56,568 nucleotides of DNA from Hominilimicola fabiformis (GTDB lineage Bacteria; Bacillota; Clostridia; UBA1381), in the NCBI RefSeq assembly GCF_020687385.1, contig NZ_JAJEQM010000019.1, positions 1 through 56,568 of the forward strand. Direction: 5' to 3'. This document shows positions 1 to 8,597 of the stretch, piece after piece. The first letter of the stretch is position 1. Each line of letters begins with the position of its first letter. The position numbers were made by a program, and so were the translations under genes. The notes beneath the pieces were generated by a model that had not been told where the DNA came from, made no database searches, and worked only from the letters and a program-made list of their open reading frames with translations.

Positions 1-1119
1 TCTGATGAGGCAAAAGTTACGGTTGAGATAATTTCAAACAACTATGCCGGAACACTTGAAAAAACATTTACAATATTACCGAAAACAATAAATTCAGCAA
101 TAACACTGACTGCACCTGTTAAAAACGGAGTACCGCAGACAGAAATAGAAACAGACGAATATACAGCAACGGTAGTTTGGTCACCGGGAGTTACAGACAA
201 GTTTGTATATAATACGGTTTACACAGCAACAATAACAATCACACCGAAAACAAATTATACTGTAAAAGGAATTGCGAAAAACGGTTATACGGTAAGCGGT
301 GCAGAAACAGTCACAAATGAGGCAGATTCCGTAACAGTAACAGCAGTGTATTCTGCAACGGAAAATAAAAACAGTAACGAATTTACTCAACCGCTTACAA
401 TAACAGGTTGGACATACGGTGAAACAGCAAATACACCGACAGCAGAGGCAAAATACGGAACACCTAAATATACATATTCAACTGCGGCAGACGGGAAATA
501 TAACGACATTGTTCCGACAGATGCGGGAACATATTATGTAAAAGCAACGGTTGAAGAAACAGATAAGTATACAGGACTTGAAAGTGACGCAGTTGAATTT
601 GTAATAGAAAAGAAAATACTTACAAATGACAACATAACAAAAATAGCAGACCAAACATATACGGGTGAGGAGATTAAACCTGTTATTGAGGTCAAAGATG
701 GGGATAAAATTCTTGTACTTGATACAGATTATACAGTGGCATATGAAAAAAATATAAAAGCATCTGAAGAGGCAAAAGCTAAAGTTGAGATGATTTCAAA
801 TAATTATAAAGGAACACTTGAAAAATTATTTACAATATTGCCGAAAACAATAAATTCTGCAATAATACTGACTGCACCTGTTAAAAATGAAGTACCGCAG
901 ACAGAAATAGAAACAGACGAATATACAGCAACGGTAGCTTGGTCGCCGGAAGTTACGGATAAATTCGGATATAGTACGGTTTATACCGCAACAATAACAA
1001 TTACACCAAAAGCAAATTATACTGTAAAAGGCATTGCAGAAAATGGTTATACCGTAAGCGGTGCACAAACAGTCACAAATGAGGCAGACTCTACGACAAT
1101 AACTGCTGTATATGCGGCA
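1..1119 (+). repeat. Two copies of a ~357-bp in-frame repeat, 762-bp period
   Basis: Bases 1-357 and 763-1119 encode nearly the same 119 residues, with long stretches of identical DNA. The window starts inside a repeat, so more copies may lie upstream. Confidence 0.85.
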
Positions 1120-1827
1120 ACCGGTAGTAAGAGCAGTGGCGGTAGCGGCAGTACAAAACGTTATACAGTTTCGTTTAACACAAACGGCGGTAATAAGATA
1201 ACGAGTCAGACTGTTGCAAAAGATAATTCAGTCAAAGAACCGACTGCTCCGATAAAAGAAAACTTTGAATTTGCGGGATGGTATACTGATAAGGAACTTA
1301 CAACAAAGTACGATTTTACGGAAAAAGTAACAAAAAGTTTTAAACTTTACGCAAAGTGGACTGAACAGAAACAGGAAAACGGCGGAAGTGAAGATGTCGT
1401 AAATAATAATAGCGGAAATGAAAATAAAGAAAGTTCAAATACAATAGTTTTGACAATCGATGAACATGACGCACTCGTTTACGGAACAACAAAGACAAAT
1501 GATGTTGCTCCAAAGGTTGTGAATGACCGTACAATGTTGCCTGCTCGTTTTATTGCGGAAAATCTTGGCGCAACAGTTGAATGGGACGGCGAAAAACAAC
1601 TTGTAACAATCACAGGTAAGAATGAAAAACAAGAGGATGTAACAATTCTTATCACAATCGGCTCGGATTATGCAAAAGTAAACGGTGAGGACGTTAAACT
1701 CGATAGTCCTGCTTTTGTTGAAAACGACCGTACATATACACCGATACGTTTCATCTCGGAAAATCTGGGTGCAACGGTTGAGTGGAATGAAACAGAACAA
1801 ACTGTTACAATTCAAAGAGTTAAATAA
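1..1827 (+). CDS. Repeat-containing surface protein, 3' part (InlB-type repeat and copper-amine-oxidase-N-like C-terminus)
   Basis: The frame is open from the first base, so the N-terminus lies outside the window; 608 codons are visible. Codons 1-119 and 255-373 are two copies of one module (LTAPVKN..PQTEIETDEYTATV), repeated with a period of 762 bases. Between them is a module ending in DAGTYYVKATVEE, like bacterial Ig/MBG-type surface repeats. Codons about 386-454 form one InlB B-type repeat (FNTNGG..FAGWY..KLYAKW). Codons about 481-605 hold two copies of the motif DRT..P.RFI.ENLGA.VEW, typical of the copper amine oxidase N-like domain that ends many Clostridia cell-surface proteins. The family suggests an exported, wall-associated adhesin or scaffold. 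No catalytic site is visible, and no sortase signal or SLH domain is present at this end. An intrinsic terminator follows. Confidence 0.85.
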   Translation, partial: SDEAKVTVEIISNNYAGTLEKTFTILPKTINSAITLTAPVKNGVPQTEIETDEYTATVVWSPGVTDKFVYNTVYTATITITPKTNYTVKGIAKNGYTVSGAETVTNEADSVTVTAVYSATENKNSNEFTQPLTITGWTYGETANTPTAEAKYGTPKYTYSTAADGKYNDIVPTDAGTYYVKATVEETDKYTGLESDAVEFVIEKKILTNDNITKIADQTYTGEEIKPVIEVKDGDKILVLDTDYTVAYEKNIKASEEAKAKVEMISNNYKGTLEKLFTILPKTINSAIILTAPVKNEVPQTEIETDEYTATVAWSPEVTDKFGYSTVYTATITITPKANYTVKGIAENGYTVSGAQTVTNEADSTTITAVYAATGSKSSGGSGSTKRYTVSFNTNGGNKITSQTVAKDNSVKEPTAPIKENFEFAGWYTDKELTTKYDFTEKVTKSFKLYAKWTEQKQENGGSEDVVNNNSGNENKESSNTIVLTIDEHDALVYGTTKTNDVAPKVVNDRTMLPARFIAENLGATVEWDGEKQLVTITGKNEKQEDVTILITIGSDYAKVNGEDVKLDSPAFVENDRTYTPIRFISENLGATVEWNETEQTVTIQRVK

Positions 1828-1832
1828 ATAAG

Positions 1833-1865
1833 AAATAGCAGCTGATTTTTCAGCTGCTATTTTAA
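1833..1865 (+). terminator. Intrinsic terminator of the surface-protein gene
   Basis: A 13-bp stem (1833-1845 with 1850-1862) with loop TTTT starts 5 bases after the stop codon. The downstream stem arm ends in a short T run. Confidence 0.7.
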
Positions 1866-1908
1866 TGTTGAAATATCTTACAATGAATGAGGTGACAATG
1901 CAATGTCA

Positions 1909-1980
1909 AGCACTTGCTGAACAGTGAGTGCTTTTTGTATGAAATAAATAAAAAAAGCGATAACCGAAGTTATCGCTTTA
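1909..1980. terminator. Two further terminator-like hairpins
   Basis: AAGCACT (1909-1915) pairs with AGTGCTT (1927-1933) and is followed by TTTT. An 11-bp stem (1954-1964 with 1969-1979, loop CGAA) has A and T runs on either side and could work in both directions. Together with the hairpin at 1833 they insulate the surface-protein gene from the mobile region. Confidence 0.55.
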
Positions 1981-2104
1981 ATTGGTACAGACAACGCGCA
2001 TCTTAACATAAACAATACAAAATTGTGGGTATGTGTTGTTGTATATAATACGCAAGACGCCGTAAATACAAATATTACGGCTAAAAGGTAATTGGCTTAA
2101 TGTA

Positions 2105-2596
2105 GTGGCTTATACGCCTATTATGCCTGACGGAACTTTTTTTGATAAAGGCACTGTTGATAATTATATGAACTCTTTAGTGAAAGAGGCATATGAAAAA
2201 AACGGAAATGTTACAAATGAAGAATTAGAAATGCTTGATAAAAAAGGTATGCAAGTGGGCGACAAATATGTTCACGGCATTTTTGCAGGTGTTGACGGTG
2301 ATGAAAAAGATTATCATAAGCCATACAGCGCAGAGGATAGAGGCAAACTTATGCACTTTTCGGGTAAGTATGGTGCTATTAATATTGCCAAAAGAGGGAC
2401 TGATAATTTAAAAACAAACCCGAACGAAGAACAATCAGATTCAGACGAAAGAGAAGAATATCTAAATCAACAAGTCGATATGTCGGAATACAGAACAATA
2501 CAGATGTATCGAATAATGCCAAAAGCGAAAAAATCAACAGTCAAGCACCTAATACAGATAAAAATACGAATACTACGCAGACTGATAATGCAATAA
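2105..2596 (+). pseudogene. Polyvalent phage/ICE protein, fragment 1 (frameshifted)
   Basis: The frame opens after a stop at 2063-2065; the first listed start is a GTG at 2105. The residues AYTPIMPDGTFFD.. through about 2490 look like real coding sequence rich in D, E, K and N. After about codon 125 the composition changes and the frame ends. The next frame then reads a typical Asn/Thr-rich linker (NNTDVSNNAKSEK). I infer a frameshift between about 2470 and 2500 that joins this piece to the following one. No ribosome binding site of good quality precedes the GTG. I do not recognise a domain here; it is the N-terminal part of the broken polyvalent protein, not a stand-alone gene. Confidence 0.55.
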
Positions 2597-2661
2597 AAAG
2601 TATTGAAATTTCAGAAGAAGATAAGATACCGGGTTTATTACAGGACGAATACTCTGACCTT

Positions 2662-4470
2662 TTGCCTTTAGAGGACGGAACAGCGTTAGATACTCTTGGC
2701 AGTGCTATTGGTGTGCCTATAAAGATTGTACCAACGATAAGTAATGACGCAAACGGTTGTTATTACAAGGGCGTGATTTATATTTCATTGTCTGCCGATG
2801 ACAAGGTTATGACTGTTTTTTCACATGAATTAACTCATTATCTTGAAGATACGCTCGATTATACAGAATACAAGAAATGTGTACTCGGCTTTATTCAAAA
2901 AAACACCGATAAAAGTATTGATGAACTTGTAAAAGAAAAGGTTGATACTTACGCTAAATCGTCAATAAATTTAACATACGAAGAGGCTACAAGAGAAATT
3001 GTAGCCGACTATACTCAAAATATTCTTAAAGACGCTGACGCAGTTATGGAGTTCGTTGATAGTATAGAAAATAAAGAGCAAAGACGAGGTGTTATACGCA
3101 GATTGCTTGACGCTATCAAGGAACTTATAAATAAGATAAAGGCAAAATTCAGCAGTAAACATTCTCAAATGCAAGACTTACAAAAAACACATGATTTACT
3201 TGAAAATATGCTAAAAGAGACGACAGAAAATACGGAGAGCGACACTGGAAGTGAAACAAGATATTCGTTTGGCGGTAATAAGGCAGAAACCGCAAATATT
3301 ACTCAACTTTCTCGTGCAAAAGAAATGGAACTCAACGGCGAAAAAACAGAAACAATACGACCAAAAACAGGTTGGAGCAGAGGTCTTGACGGAAAATGGC
3401 GATTTGAGATTGACGACTCTAAAATGGAATTTGATAAAGGTGGAATTACAAGCAATCCTGACGTGGCAAGAAAAAAGGAACTTGAAATGAAATTTATAAA
3501 TGGCACAATCACCGAGCAAGAACAATCAGAACTTAACGGTCTTATAAATACTACAAAAGAGGTAAGAAAACCGTCTGTACTTCAAGATTATATAAAGCAC
3601 GATGAATTGTTTCGAGCTTATCCATTTTTGAAAACGGTAGATGTTGAATTTGATACATCAATGCAAAAAGGTGAACACGGAAAATATACTCCAAGTTTAA
3701 ATACAATAACATTAAACGCATACGACAGTTCAAATCAGGATAAGAGTACACTTATACATGAAATTCAACATGCAATACAGCATTATGAAGGCTTTGCGAC
3801 AGGGGCAAACGTTGAATATTGGAAAGTAAAAAACGGTCAAGATATAGAAAGTCTTGAGCGAGAAATAAGAAAAAATTCAAGGGTTTTGGAATTTTATCAA
3901 GACGCGGCGAATAATGTTTTTGACAAGTTAGTAGATTTTGATGATTTTGAGAATAAGACAGGGCTTGATTTTATAAACCTATTTGACGAGGATAATATGA
4001 AAAAATCGAAAGCATACTTAAAAGAAAAACTGCCGGAAGGTCTTTATGAGGTAAGTGAGGAATACATTGACGAAGGAAAAGAATATGCAGAAAAATATAT
4101 AAGTTTAATGAAAAAGTTAAGAACTCTTAAGGAGCAAACTGCGATGGACTTATATAAAAACACAGCAGGTGAAATCGAGGCACGAGATGTACAAAACCGC
4201 ATGAATATGACTGAGGAAGAACGCAAGAACACTTTTCCTGAGAGTATGAAAAAGAATGGTGATGTTGTGTTTGCCAATAAAAAAACAGGTAATTATAACA
4301 TTTCAATCAATGAAGATGTAATTGGCAGTTTCGGTATAAAAAGTATTCAAGACTATGTCAATGTACAACGCAGTGTAAAAAATACGCTACTTAACGAAGG
4401 TTTCTTTAGTGATGAAGGAGCTAACTATATAAAAATCAAGTATTTTTTGAAAAAAATAAAATTTAGTTAG
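2662..4470 (+). pseudogene. Polyvalent phage/ICE protein, fragment 2 (HExxH metallopeptidase-like plus LPD23-like), cut by IS110
   Basis: The frame is open from 2407 and has no ATG before coding begins; the nominal start at 2662 is TTG without a ribosome binding site, so this continues fragment 1. Residues about 45-130 contain FSHELTHYLE and a downstream YEEATREIVADY, which fits an HExxH zinc-peptidase-like site with a third-ligand glutamate. Next comes a linker with TGWSRGLDGKWRFEID. A second module (about residues 310-535) runs from HDELFRAYPFLK through HEIQHAIQ and GEIEARDVQNR to NTFPESMK, which matches the large polyvalent protein-associated LPD23 type. Residues after about 585 (GANYIKIKYF..) are encoded by the IS110 end, because the sequence up to DEG joins in frame to RSRTVIN beyond the element. 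Such proteins ride on phages and conjugative elements and are thought to be co-injected effectors. Confidence 0.7.
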
Positions 4471-4571
4471 CTGAGAATGAACATTGAAAACATATAAATA
4501 ATTGTGAATTTTGTGGCACGCTAAATAAACCCTCTGTGGAAGGTAATTCGCAAAAGGTAATTTATGTTAGG

Positions 4572-5756
4572 TTATACCAAAAGTTCTGGATTAAATGGTT
4601 GTCCTGTGCTTAAGATATGATAGATAACTCTTAAGAGTTTTCTGATACAGTGACCTTGAGCACATCTGTGACCTTTGCCTTCATTTAACTTTTTGGTGTA
4701 ATAGGCATGGAAAACTTCGTTGTTACTGATAACAGGTAAAATAATCTGATACAAAGTTTTTCTAAGATATTTAGAGCCTTTCTTTGTAATGGCTGTATGC
4801 TGTGCCGTAAATTGACTGGATTCGTAGTGATATGGAGCAACACCTGCAAATTTGATGATTTGAGATGCCTTTGTATAATTGCAAATCTCTCCTAATTCTG
4901 ATATAATAGAAGTACCGGAAAAATGTGATATTCCCGGTATGGTGAGGATAGGAGAGTTGTTTTTGAGGGAAAACTCTTCTATCCTTTTGTCTATCTCAGA
5001 AATTTGTTTTTTCAATAATTCAATTTGGCTTACAAGATGTCTGATTTGAATTTCTTCAGCGACAGAAGGTATGCCAATAGAAGACTTGGCAATAAGTTTT
5101 AGTTGCTCAGCAGATAGGGAAATTCGTTTTCCTTTTCCTTTGAATTCAAAACATTTACGGATACTTCGTATATCAGCATTTGCAATTGCTTTGGCAGAAG
5201 AGAATATTTTTAAAATATTCATATATACAATCCCATATTTAGAATGAAACAGAGAGTTGAATTCGGGAAATACAATATCAATGCATTTTTGAAGACGATT
5301 TTTGTATGTGTTTAACTCTTCTTTCAGATTATGATGATGGCGGGTTAATTGTTTCTGCTCGTAGAGGTCAAAACGATTTAACTTTGTAACACGATAAGGT
5401 TTATTGCGGTGATTAGAGGAAATCACATCCCAGATGGTGAGAGAATCAAGATGGTCGTTTTTAGTAATACCGCCTTGTAATTTTCTTGTAAGATCAGTGG
5501 TTGTAGGATTAATCAGGGCAACGGTATATCGTCTGTCAAGAAGATACTTAAGTAAGGCAAAGTGATAATGACCTGTATCTTCCATGCCGATAAGAAGTTC
5601 TGATTTAGTATAGTTGTTTAATTTTTGGATGAGAAACAAGAAACCTTCCAGATTATTAGAAAAATCAGAAGGAGATAAAAGTATTTCACCTGAGCTTTTA
5701 TTAATTATGGAAAAAGTGTGTTTGTTTTTACCAATGTCAATTCCGACTAAAATCAT
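4572..5756 (-). CDS. IS110-family transposase (DEDD recombinase)
   Basis: The protein has 394 residues, the usual length. The N-terminal RuvC-like DEDD domain shows D7 in GIDIGKNKH, E59-D60 in MEDTGH, and D101/D104 in KNDHLD. The C-terminal Transposase_20 domain begins near ILTIPGISHFSG and continues through KFAGVAPYHYESSQF, whose serine is the likely nucleophile of the family, to the KKGSKYLRKTLYQ block. The enzyme excises and integrates the element through a circular form and, in characterised members, is guided by an element-encoded bridge RNA. The frame is intact, so the element may still be active. It is antisense to the gene it interrupts. Confidence 0.93.
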   Translation of the reverse strand: MILVGIDIGKNKHTFSIINKSSGEILLSPSDFSNNLEGFLFLIQKLNNYTKSELLIGMEDTGHYHFALLKYLLDRRYTVALINPTTTDLTRKLQGGITKNDHLDSLTIWDVISSNHRNKPYRVTKLNRFDLYEQKQLTRHHHNLKEELNTYKNRLQKCIDIVFPEFNSLFHSKYGIVYMNILKIFSSAKAIANADIRSIRKCFEFKGKGKRISLSAEQLKLIAKSSIGIPSVAEEIQIRHLVSQIELLKKQISEIDKRIEEFSLKNNSPILTIPGISHFSGTSIISELGEICNYTKASQIIKFAGVAPYHYESSQFTAQHTAITKKGSKYLRKTLYQIILPVISNNEVFHAYYTKKLNEGKGHRCAQGHCIRKLLRVIYHILSTGQPFNPELLV

Positions 5757-5759
5757 GAT

Positions 5760-5938
5760 AATACATTCCTTTCAAAAAAATATGTAATGTGTTTATCCAC
5801 AACACTTGTTCCGTAAAACCTGGTACAAGATACGAATTCAAAGACTCATCTAACTAATCATTACTAAGAAACAAGGCGTGGTAAGAACCTCCTTCAAGTA
5901 GTCAAAGCCACAGACAGAAATACAAATCCACATCACAT
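5760..5938 (-). ncRNA. Candidate IS110 bridge RNA
   Basis: This segment lies between the transposase start and a good promoter (TTGATT-N17-TATTAT, minus strand, 5973-5945), giving a transcript of about 180 nt, the size known for IS110 bridge RNAs. It has no coding frame. Plus-strand block AAAGACTCATCTAAC (5840-5854) is the exact reverse complement of 6024-6038 near the right terminus. The overlapping CTAACTA (5850-5856) matches the left terminus (4421-4427). These are the kind of matches a donor-binding loop would need. Exact RNA ends and loops are not determined. Confidence 0.5.
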
Positions 5939-5944
5939 GTTTAT

Positions 5945-5973
5945 ATAATACCAATGTATCAAACCGTAATCAA
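5945..5973 (-). promoter_or_regulatory. Promoter for bridge RNA and transposase
   Basis: On the minus strand, TTGATT and TATTAT are separated by 17 bases, and TGG just before TATTAT gives an extended -10. Transcription would start near 5938. Confidence 0.55.
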
Positions 5974-6005
5974 CCACGGATTAAAAGGTTGATAGAAAGG
6001 AGAAA

Positions 6006-6051
6006 GGTATAATGTAAATGACCGTTAGATGAGTCTTTTTTACATTATACC
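6006..6051. repeat. 12-bp perfect inverted repeat at the IS110 right terminus
   Basis: GGTATAATGTAA (6006-6017) pairs with TTACATTATACC (6040-6051). The 22-base loop contains the 15-nt block shared with the candidate bridge RNA. The outer arm ends next to the AGGA junction. Confidence 0.75.
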
Positions 6052-6052
6052 A

Positions 6053-7225
6053 GGAAGAAGTCGTACAGTTATAAACAGAGATAGCGGCATGGTTATACAA
6101 ATAACCCCAAGAGGTATAAAGGAAACATTTGGCGAGAAAAATTTTTATAAGCTTGGACGAAAAATCAAAATCGCAAAGTTGGCAGTGGTAAGGGATTTGC
6201 CGGATATAATTAAAAGAGGCAAATTATTAACAGATAATGTGGAAAATGTGCATAACCCGAATAGCGCTGTAAAATATGCTTATACAGAATCAACTGCAAT
6301 TATAGACGGTCATCCGATAACAATAAACATAGATGTAAGAAAGTCGCCAGACAAAAATATTTTTTGGGTACATAAAGTAGATTTTGCGCAAAAAAATAAC
6401 GGAGTTCCCAGCCAAGAAAAATCACTTGACATGGGGTTCAGTTACTCCGTTAGTGATAGTATACCCCAAAATAATTCAAATGTCAAGTATTCTTTTGGCG
6501 GTAAAAATTCTAAAATCGCAGATATAGGGTTATTGCAAAAAGCTGAAACCTTAGAGAAAGACGGGGCAAGTGCAGAAGAAATCAGAAAAGTAACAGGTTG
6601 GAGTAGAGGATTAGATAACAAGTGGAAGTTTGAAATTGACGATAGCAAAGCTAAATATAAGGAAGAAAAAATACGTTTAGGCAAAGCTGTAAACTTAAAT
6701 GAAGTTCTTGAACACGAGGACTTATTCAAAGCATATCCCGATTTGAAAAAAGTAAAGGTCAAGGAAATATCGGATTTAGACGCAAGAGGGGTTTATTCGC
6801 CTAATTTCGATTGTATATTCATAAGCGAAAATTTGCCAACACAAGAAAAATTAAAATCGCTCATACACGAAGTACAACACGCAATACAAGTGAGAGAGGG
6901 ATTTGCAGTCGGCGAAAGTCCTGATAACGAAAACAGAAACCGAAGCGCAGGAGAAATCGAGGCTGACGACGTTAAGTCAAGACAAAGTATGAGTAAAGAA
7001 GAACGGCTTAATACATTTCCTGAAAGTATGAAACCTACTCAAAATGCGGACGTTGTATTTTGGGAGAATGGGAAAGGTACAAACAAAACAAAGTTTTCGT
7101 TAAAGGGCAATTCAGACAATGAGAACTCTAATATAGGCGAAAAAGATGTTGAGGCGATACAGTCAATAGCTCGAAAAAGTATATACGATTTTTCTGATGA
7201 AGATATGAAAAAAACAAAAAAATAG
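6053..7225 (+). pseudogene. Polyvalent protein, fragment 3 (LPD3-like and second LPD23-like module), frameshifted at its end
   Basis: This fragment resumes the gene after the IS110 element. An ATG at 6029 lies inside the element end, directly behind a TAG, and is not the native start. The first module (RTVINRDSGMVIQITPRGIKETFG .. KSPDKNIFWVHKVDF, about 110 residues) resembles the LPD3 type of polyvalent-protein domains. A second module repeats the plan of fragment 2: TGWSRGLDNKWKFEID, HEDLFKAYPDLKK, HEVQHAIQ, GEIEADDVKSR, NTFPESMK. The frame ends at TAG 7223-7225 only because the poly-A run 7216-7222 has seven A; one more would join it in frame to the next piece. Confidence 0.7.
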
Positions 7226-7245
7226 CGGAAAGATATTATTCCGAA

Positions 7246-8226
7246 ATGAAAGAAAAGTCACCATTTTTTAGAGCTTGGTTTGGCGATTGGAGAGCAAATG
7301 ATAAAACGCCAGTACATGTGGTAACTGAAAAAGATAATTCACGAGGTGTACGCAAAAATATAGATACAGGTTGGGATATAAATGTGTCTGGCAAAGTGTT
7401 TAATGAAACGAAAGGGCATAAAGGTCCTAAAAATGTTAGTGCTGTATCACATCTTGATTACATAAACAGCATTGTAGAGAGTGCTATATTATTTGATAGC
7501 TATACGATACCAAACACAAATGCAAAATCAAATAATTCAATGATGATGCACAGTCTTTATGCCATTTCAAATATAGGAAATGAAAATGAGTTGGTAAAGC
7601 TGTATGTTGAGGAATTAAATAATATAAATAGTAACGGAACGATAAAACGGGCATATCAATTACAGAATATAAATAAAATTCCGTTGGAAAGTAAAAGGTT
7701 CAGCAATAATAGCTTAGCCTCATCAGACCAACGGAATAACTATACTATATCAGAATTACATGCACTTGTCAAGCAACATGACAAAAATTTCAAACCTACA
7801 GAGGCAAGCAAGGTTGTAAATGAGGACGGAACTCCGAAAGTGGTATATCACGGAACAGATAAGGGGGGCTTTTATGTGTTTGACCCTAAAATGTCTGACG
7901 ATAGAATTTCTTTGTTTTTTTCTGATAGCAAAGTGACATCAAATAGCTATGCTCAATCTGATAATCAGCAATTATACGAGGTTTACCTTGCAATAAAAAA
8001 GCCATATGTTATAGACGCAAAAGGACATATGTGGAATGAGTTAGACGACAAATTAGGAAATACAACACGTGAAATAGCTGAAAAAGCTAAAAGTCAAGGC
8101 TATGACGGCGTGATAATAGAAAATGTTCGTGATATGGGGGCAATCGTTATAAATAATACGACAGAGGAGTTTTACAATGATTTCATATCAACAGTAACAG
8201 GCGGCAACGAATCAGCGGTCGTGTAA
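7246..8226 (+). pseudogene. Polyvalent protein, fragment 4 (C-terminal ADP-ribosyltransferase-like module)
   Basis: The true continuation of fragment 3 begins in this frame at about 7222 (IAERYYSEMKEKSPFFRAWFGDW). The WFGDW motif introduces polyvalent-protein modules. A first module has GWDINVSGKVFNETKGH and MMMHSLYAISNIGNENELVKLYVEEL. The last module begins NEDGTPKVVYHGTD and includes FFSDSKVTSNSYA and GYDGVIIENV, the signature of the ADP-ribosyltransferase-like domain found at the ends of many polyvalent proteins. The usual C-terminal F.S.QIKSA motif is missing, so the end may also be damaged. Without fragments 1-3 it has no credible start signal. Confidence 0.65.
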
Positions 8227-8331
8227 GGCAATATATGTCGTGATATTATACCACAATATTTTTGACTGACTAATAAAAAAGTATAACATTTTATCACTTT
8301 TTATCACGTTGATTTTTTTCTCGCAAGCACT

Positions 8332-8382
8332 AAAAAACCGCATAAACACTTGATATTCAAGCATTTATACGGTTTTTTGTGA
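8332..8382. terminator. Bidirectional terminator between mobile remnant and tRNA-Glu
   Basis: AAAAAACCG (8332-8340) pairs with CGGTTTTTT, extended by ATAAA/TTTAT across one mismatch. An inner CTTGA/TCAAG hairpin sits in the loop. A and T runs flank both sides, so it can serve both strands. Confidence 0.65.
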
Positions 8383-8392
8383 TTTTAAAATT

Positions 8393-8467
8393 TGGTGACT
8401 CGTGAGGGAATCGAACCCTCGTTGCCGGCGTGAGAGGCCGGAGTCTTAACCGCTTGACCAACGAGCC
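8393..8467 (-). tRNA. tRNA-Glu (anticodon CTC)
   Basis: The 75-nt cloverleaf has acceptor stem GGCTCGT/ACGAGTC, anticodon stem CCGGC/GCCGG with loop CTCTCAC, T-loop GGTTCGATTCC and an encoded CCA. Its 3' end points toward the mobile-element debris at lower coordinates. Confidence 0.95.
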
Positions 8468-8519
8468 ATTAACAGATACTATAATACCACATTAATTTAT
8501 ATTTGTCAATAGAAAAATA

Positions 8520-8550
8520 GCGGATTTTGAAAAAATATCAAAATCCGCAT
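8520..8550. terminator. Hairpin downstream of glyA and upstream of tRNA-Glu
   Basis: An 11-bp perfect stem GCGGATTTTGA (8520-8530) with TCAAAATCCGC (8538-8548) has an A-rich loop. It lies downstream of glyA on the minus strand and probably ends that transcript. Confidence 0.5.
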
Positions 8551-8597
8551 AATAATCTTTTGGAGCTGTCGATATTTTTGTGACAGGCTCGATAGGT

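Larger units (their letters stand above)
4420..6051 (-). mobile_element. IS110-family insertion sequence inside the polyvalent gene
   Basis: The element is about 1.63 kb, with one transposase on the minus strand, a roughly 280-bp non-coding 5' end (right) and a roughly 150-bp non-coding 3' end (left). AGGA occurs at both junctions (4416-4419 and 6052-6055). Removing the element with one AGGA restores an uninterrupted reading frame (..FFSDEG-RSRTVINRDSGM..). The right terminus carries a 12-bp perfect inverted repeat (6006-6017 with 6040-6051) that ends exactly at the junction. There is no long terminal inverted repeat between the two ends, as is usual in this family. Boundaries are inferred from gene repair, not from a second copy. 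Confidence 0.65.

Noticed and set aside
1435..1815. Cys- and Phe-rich minus-strand frames under the surface-protein repeats.
   Set aside because: They are shadows of repeated plus-strand codons, with no start signal and odd composition.
2662..2700. TTG at 2662 as start of a separate gene for the HExxH fragment.
   Set aside because: The frame is open for 85 codons upstream with sensible linker residues, and there is no ribosome binding site at 2662.
6029..6052. ATG at 6029 as native start of the downstream polyvalent fragment.
   Set aside because: The first codons fall in the IS110 end, behind an in-frame TAG, and the module start joins in frame to the sequence left of the element.
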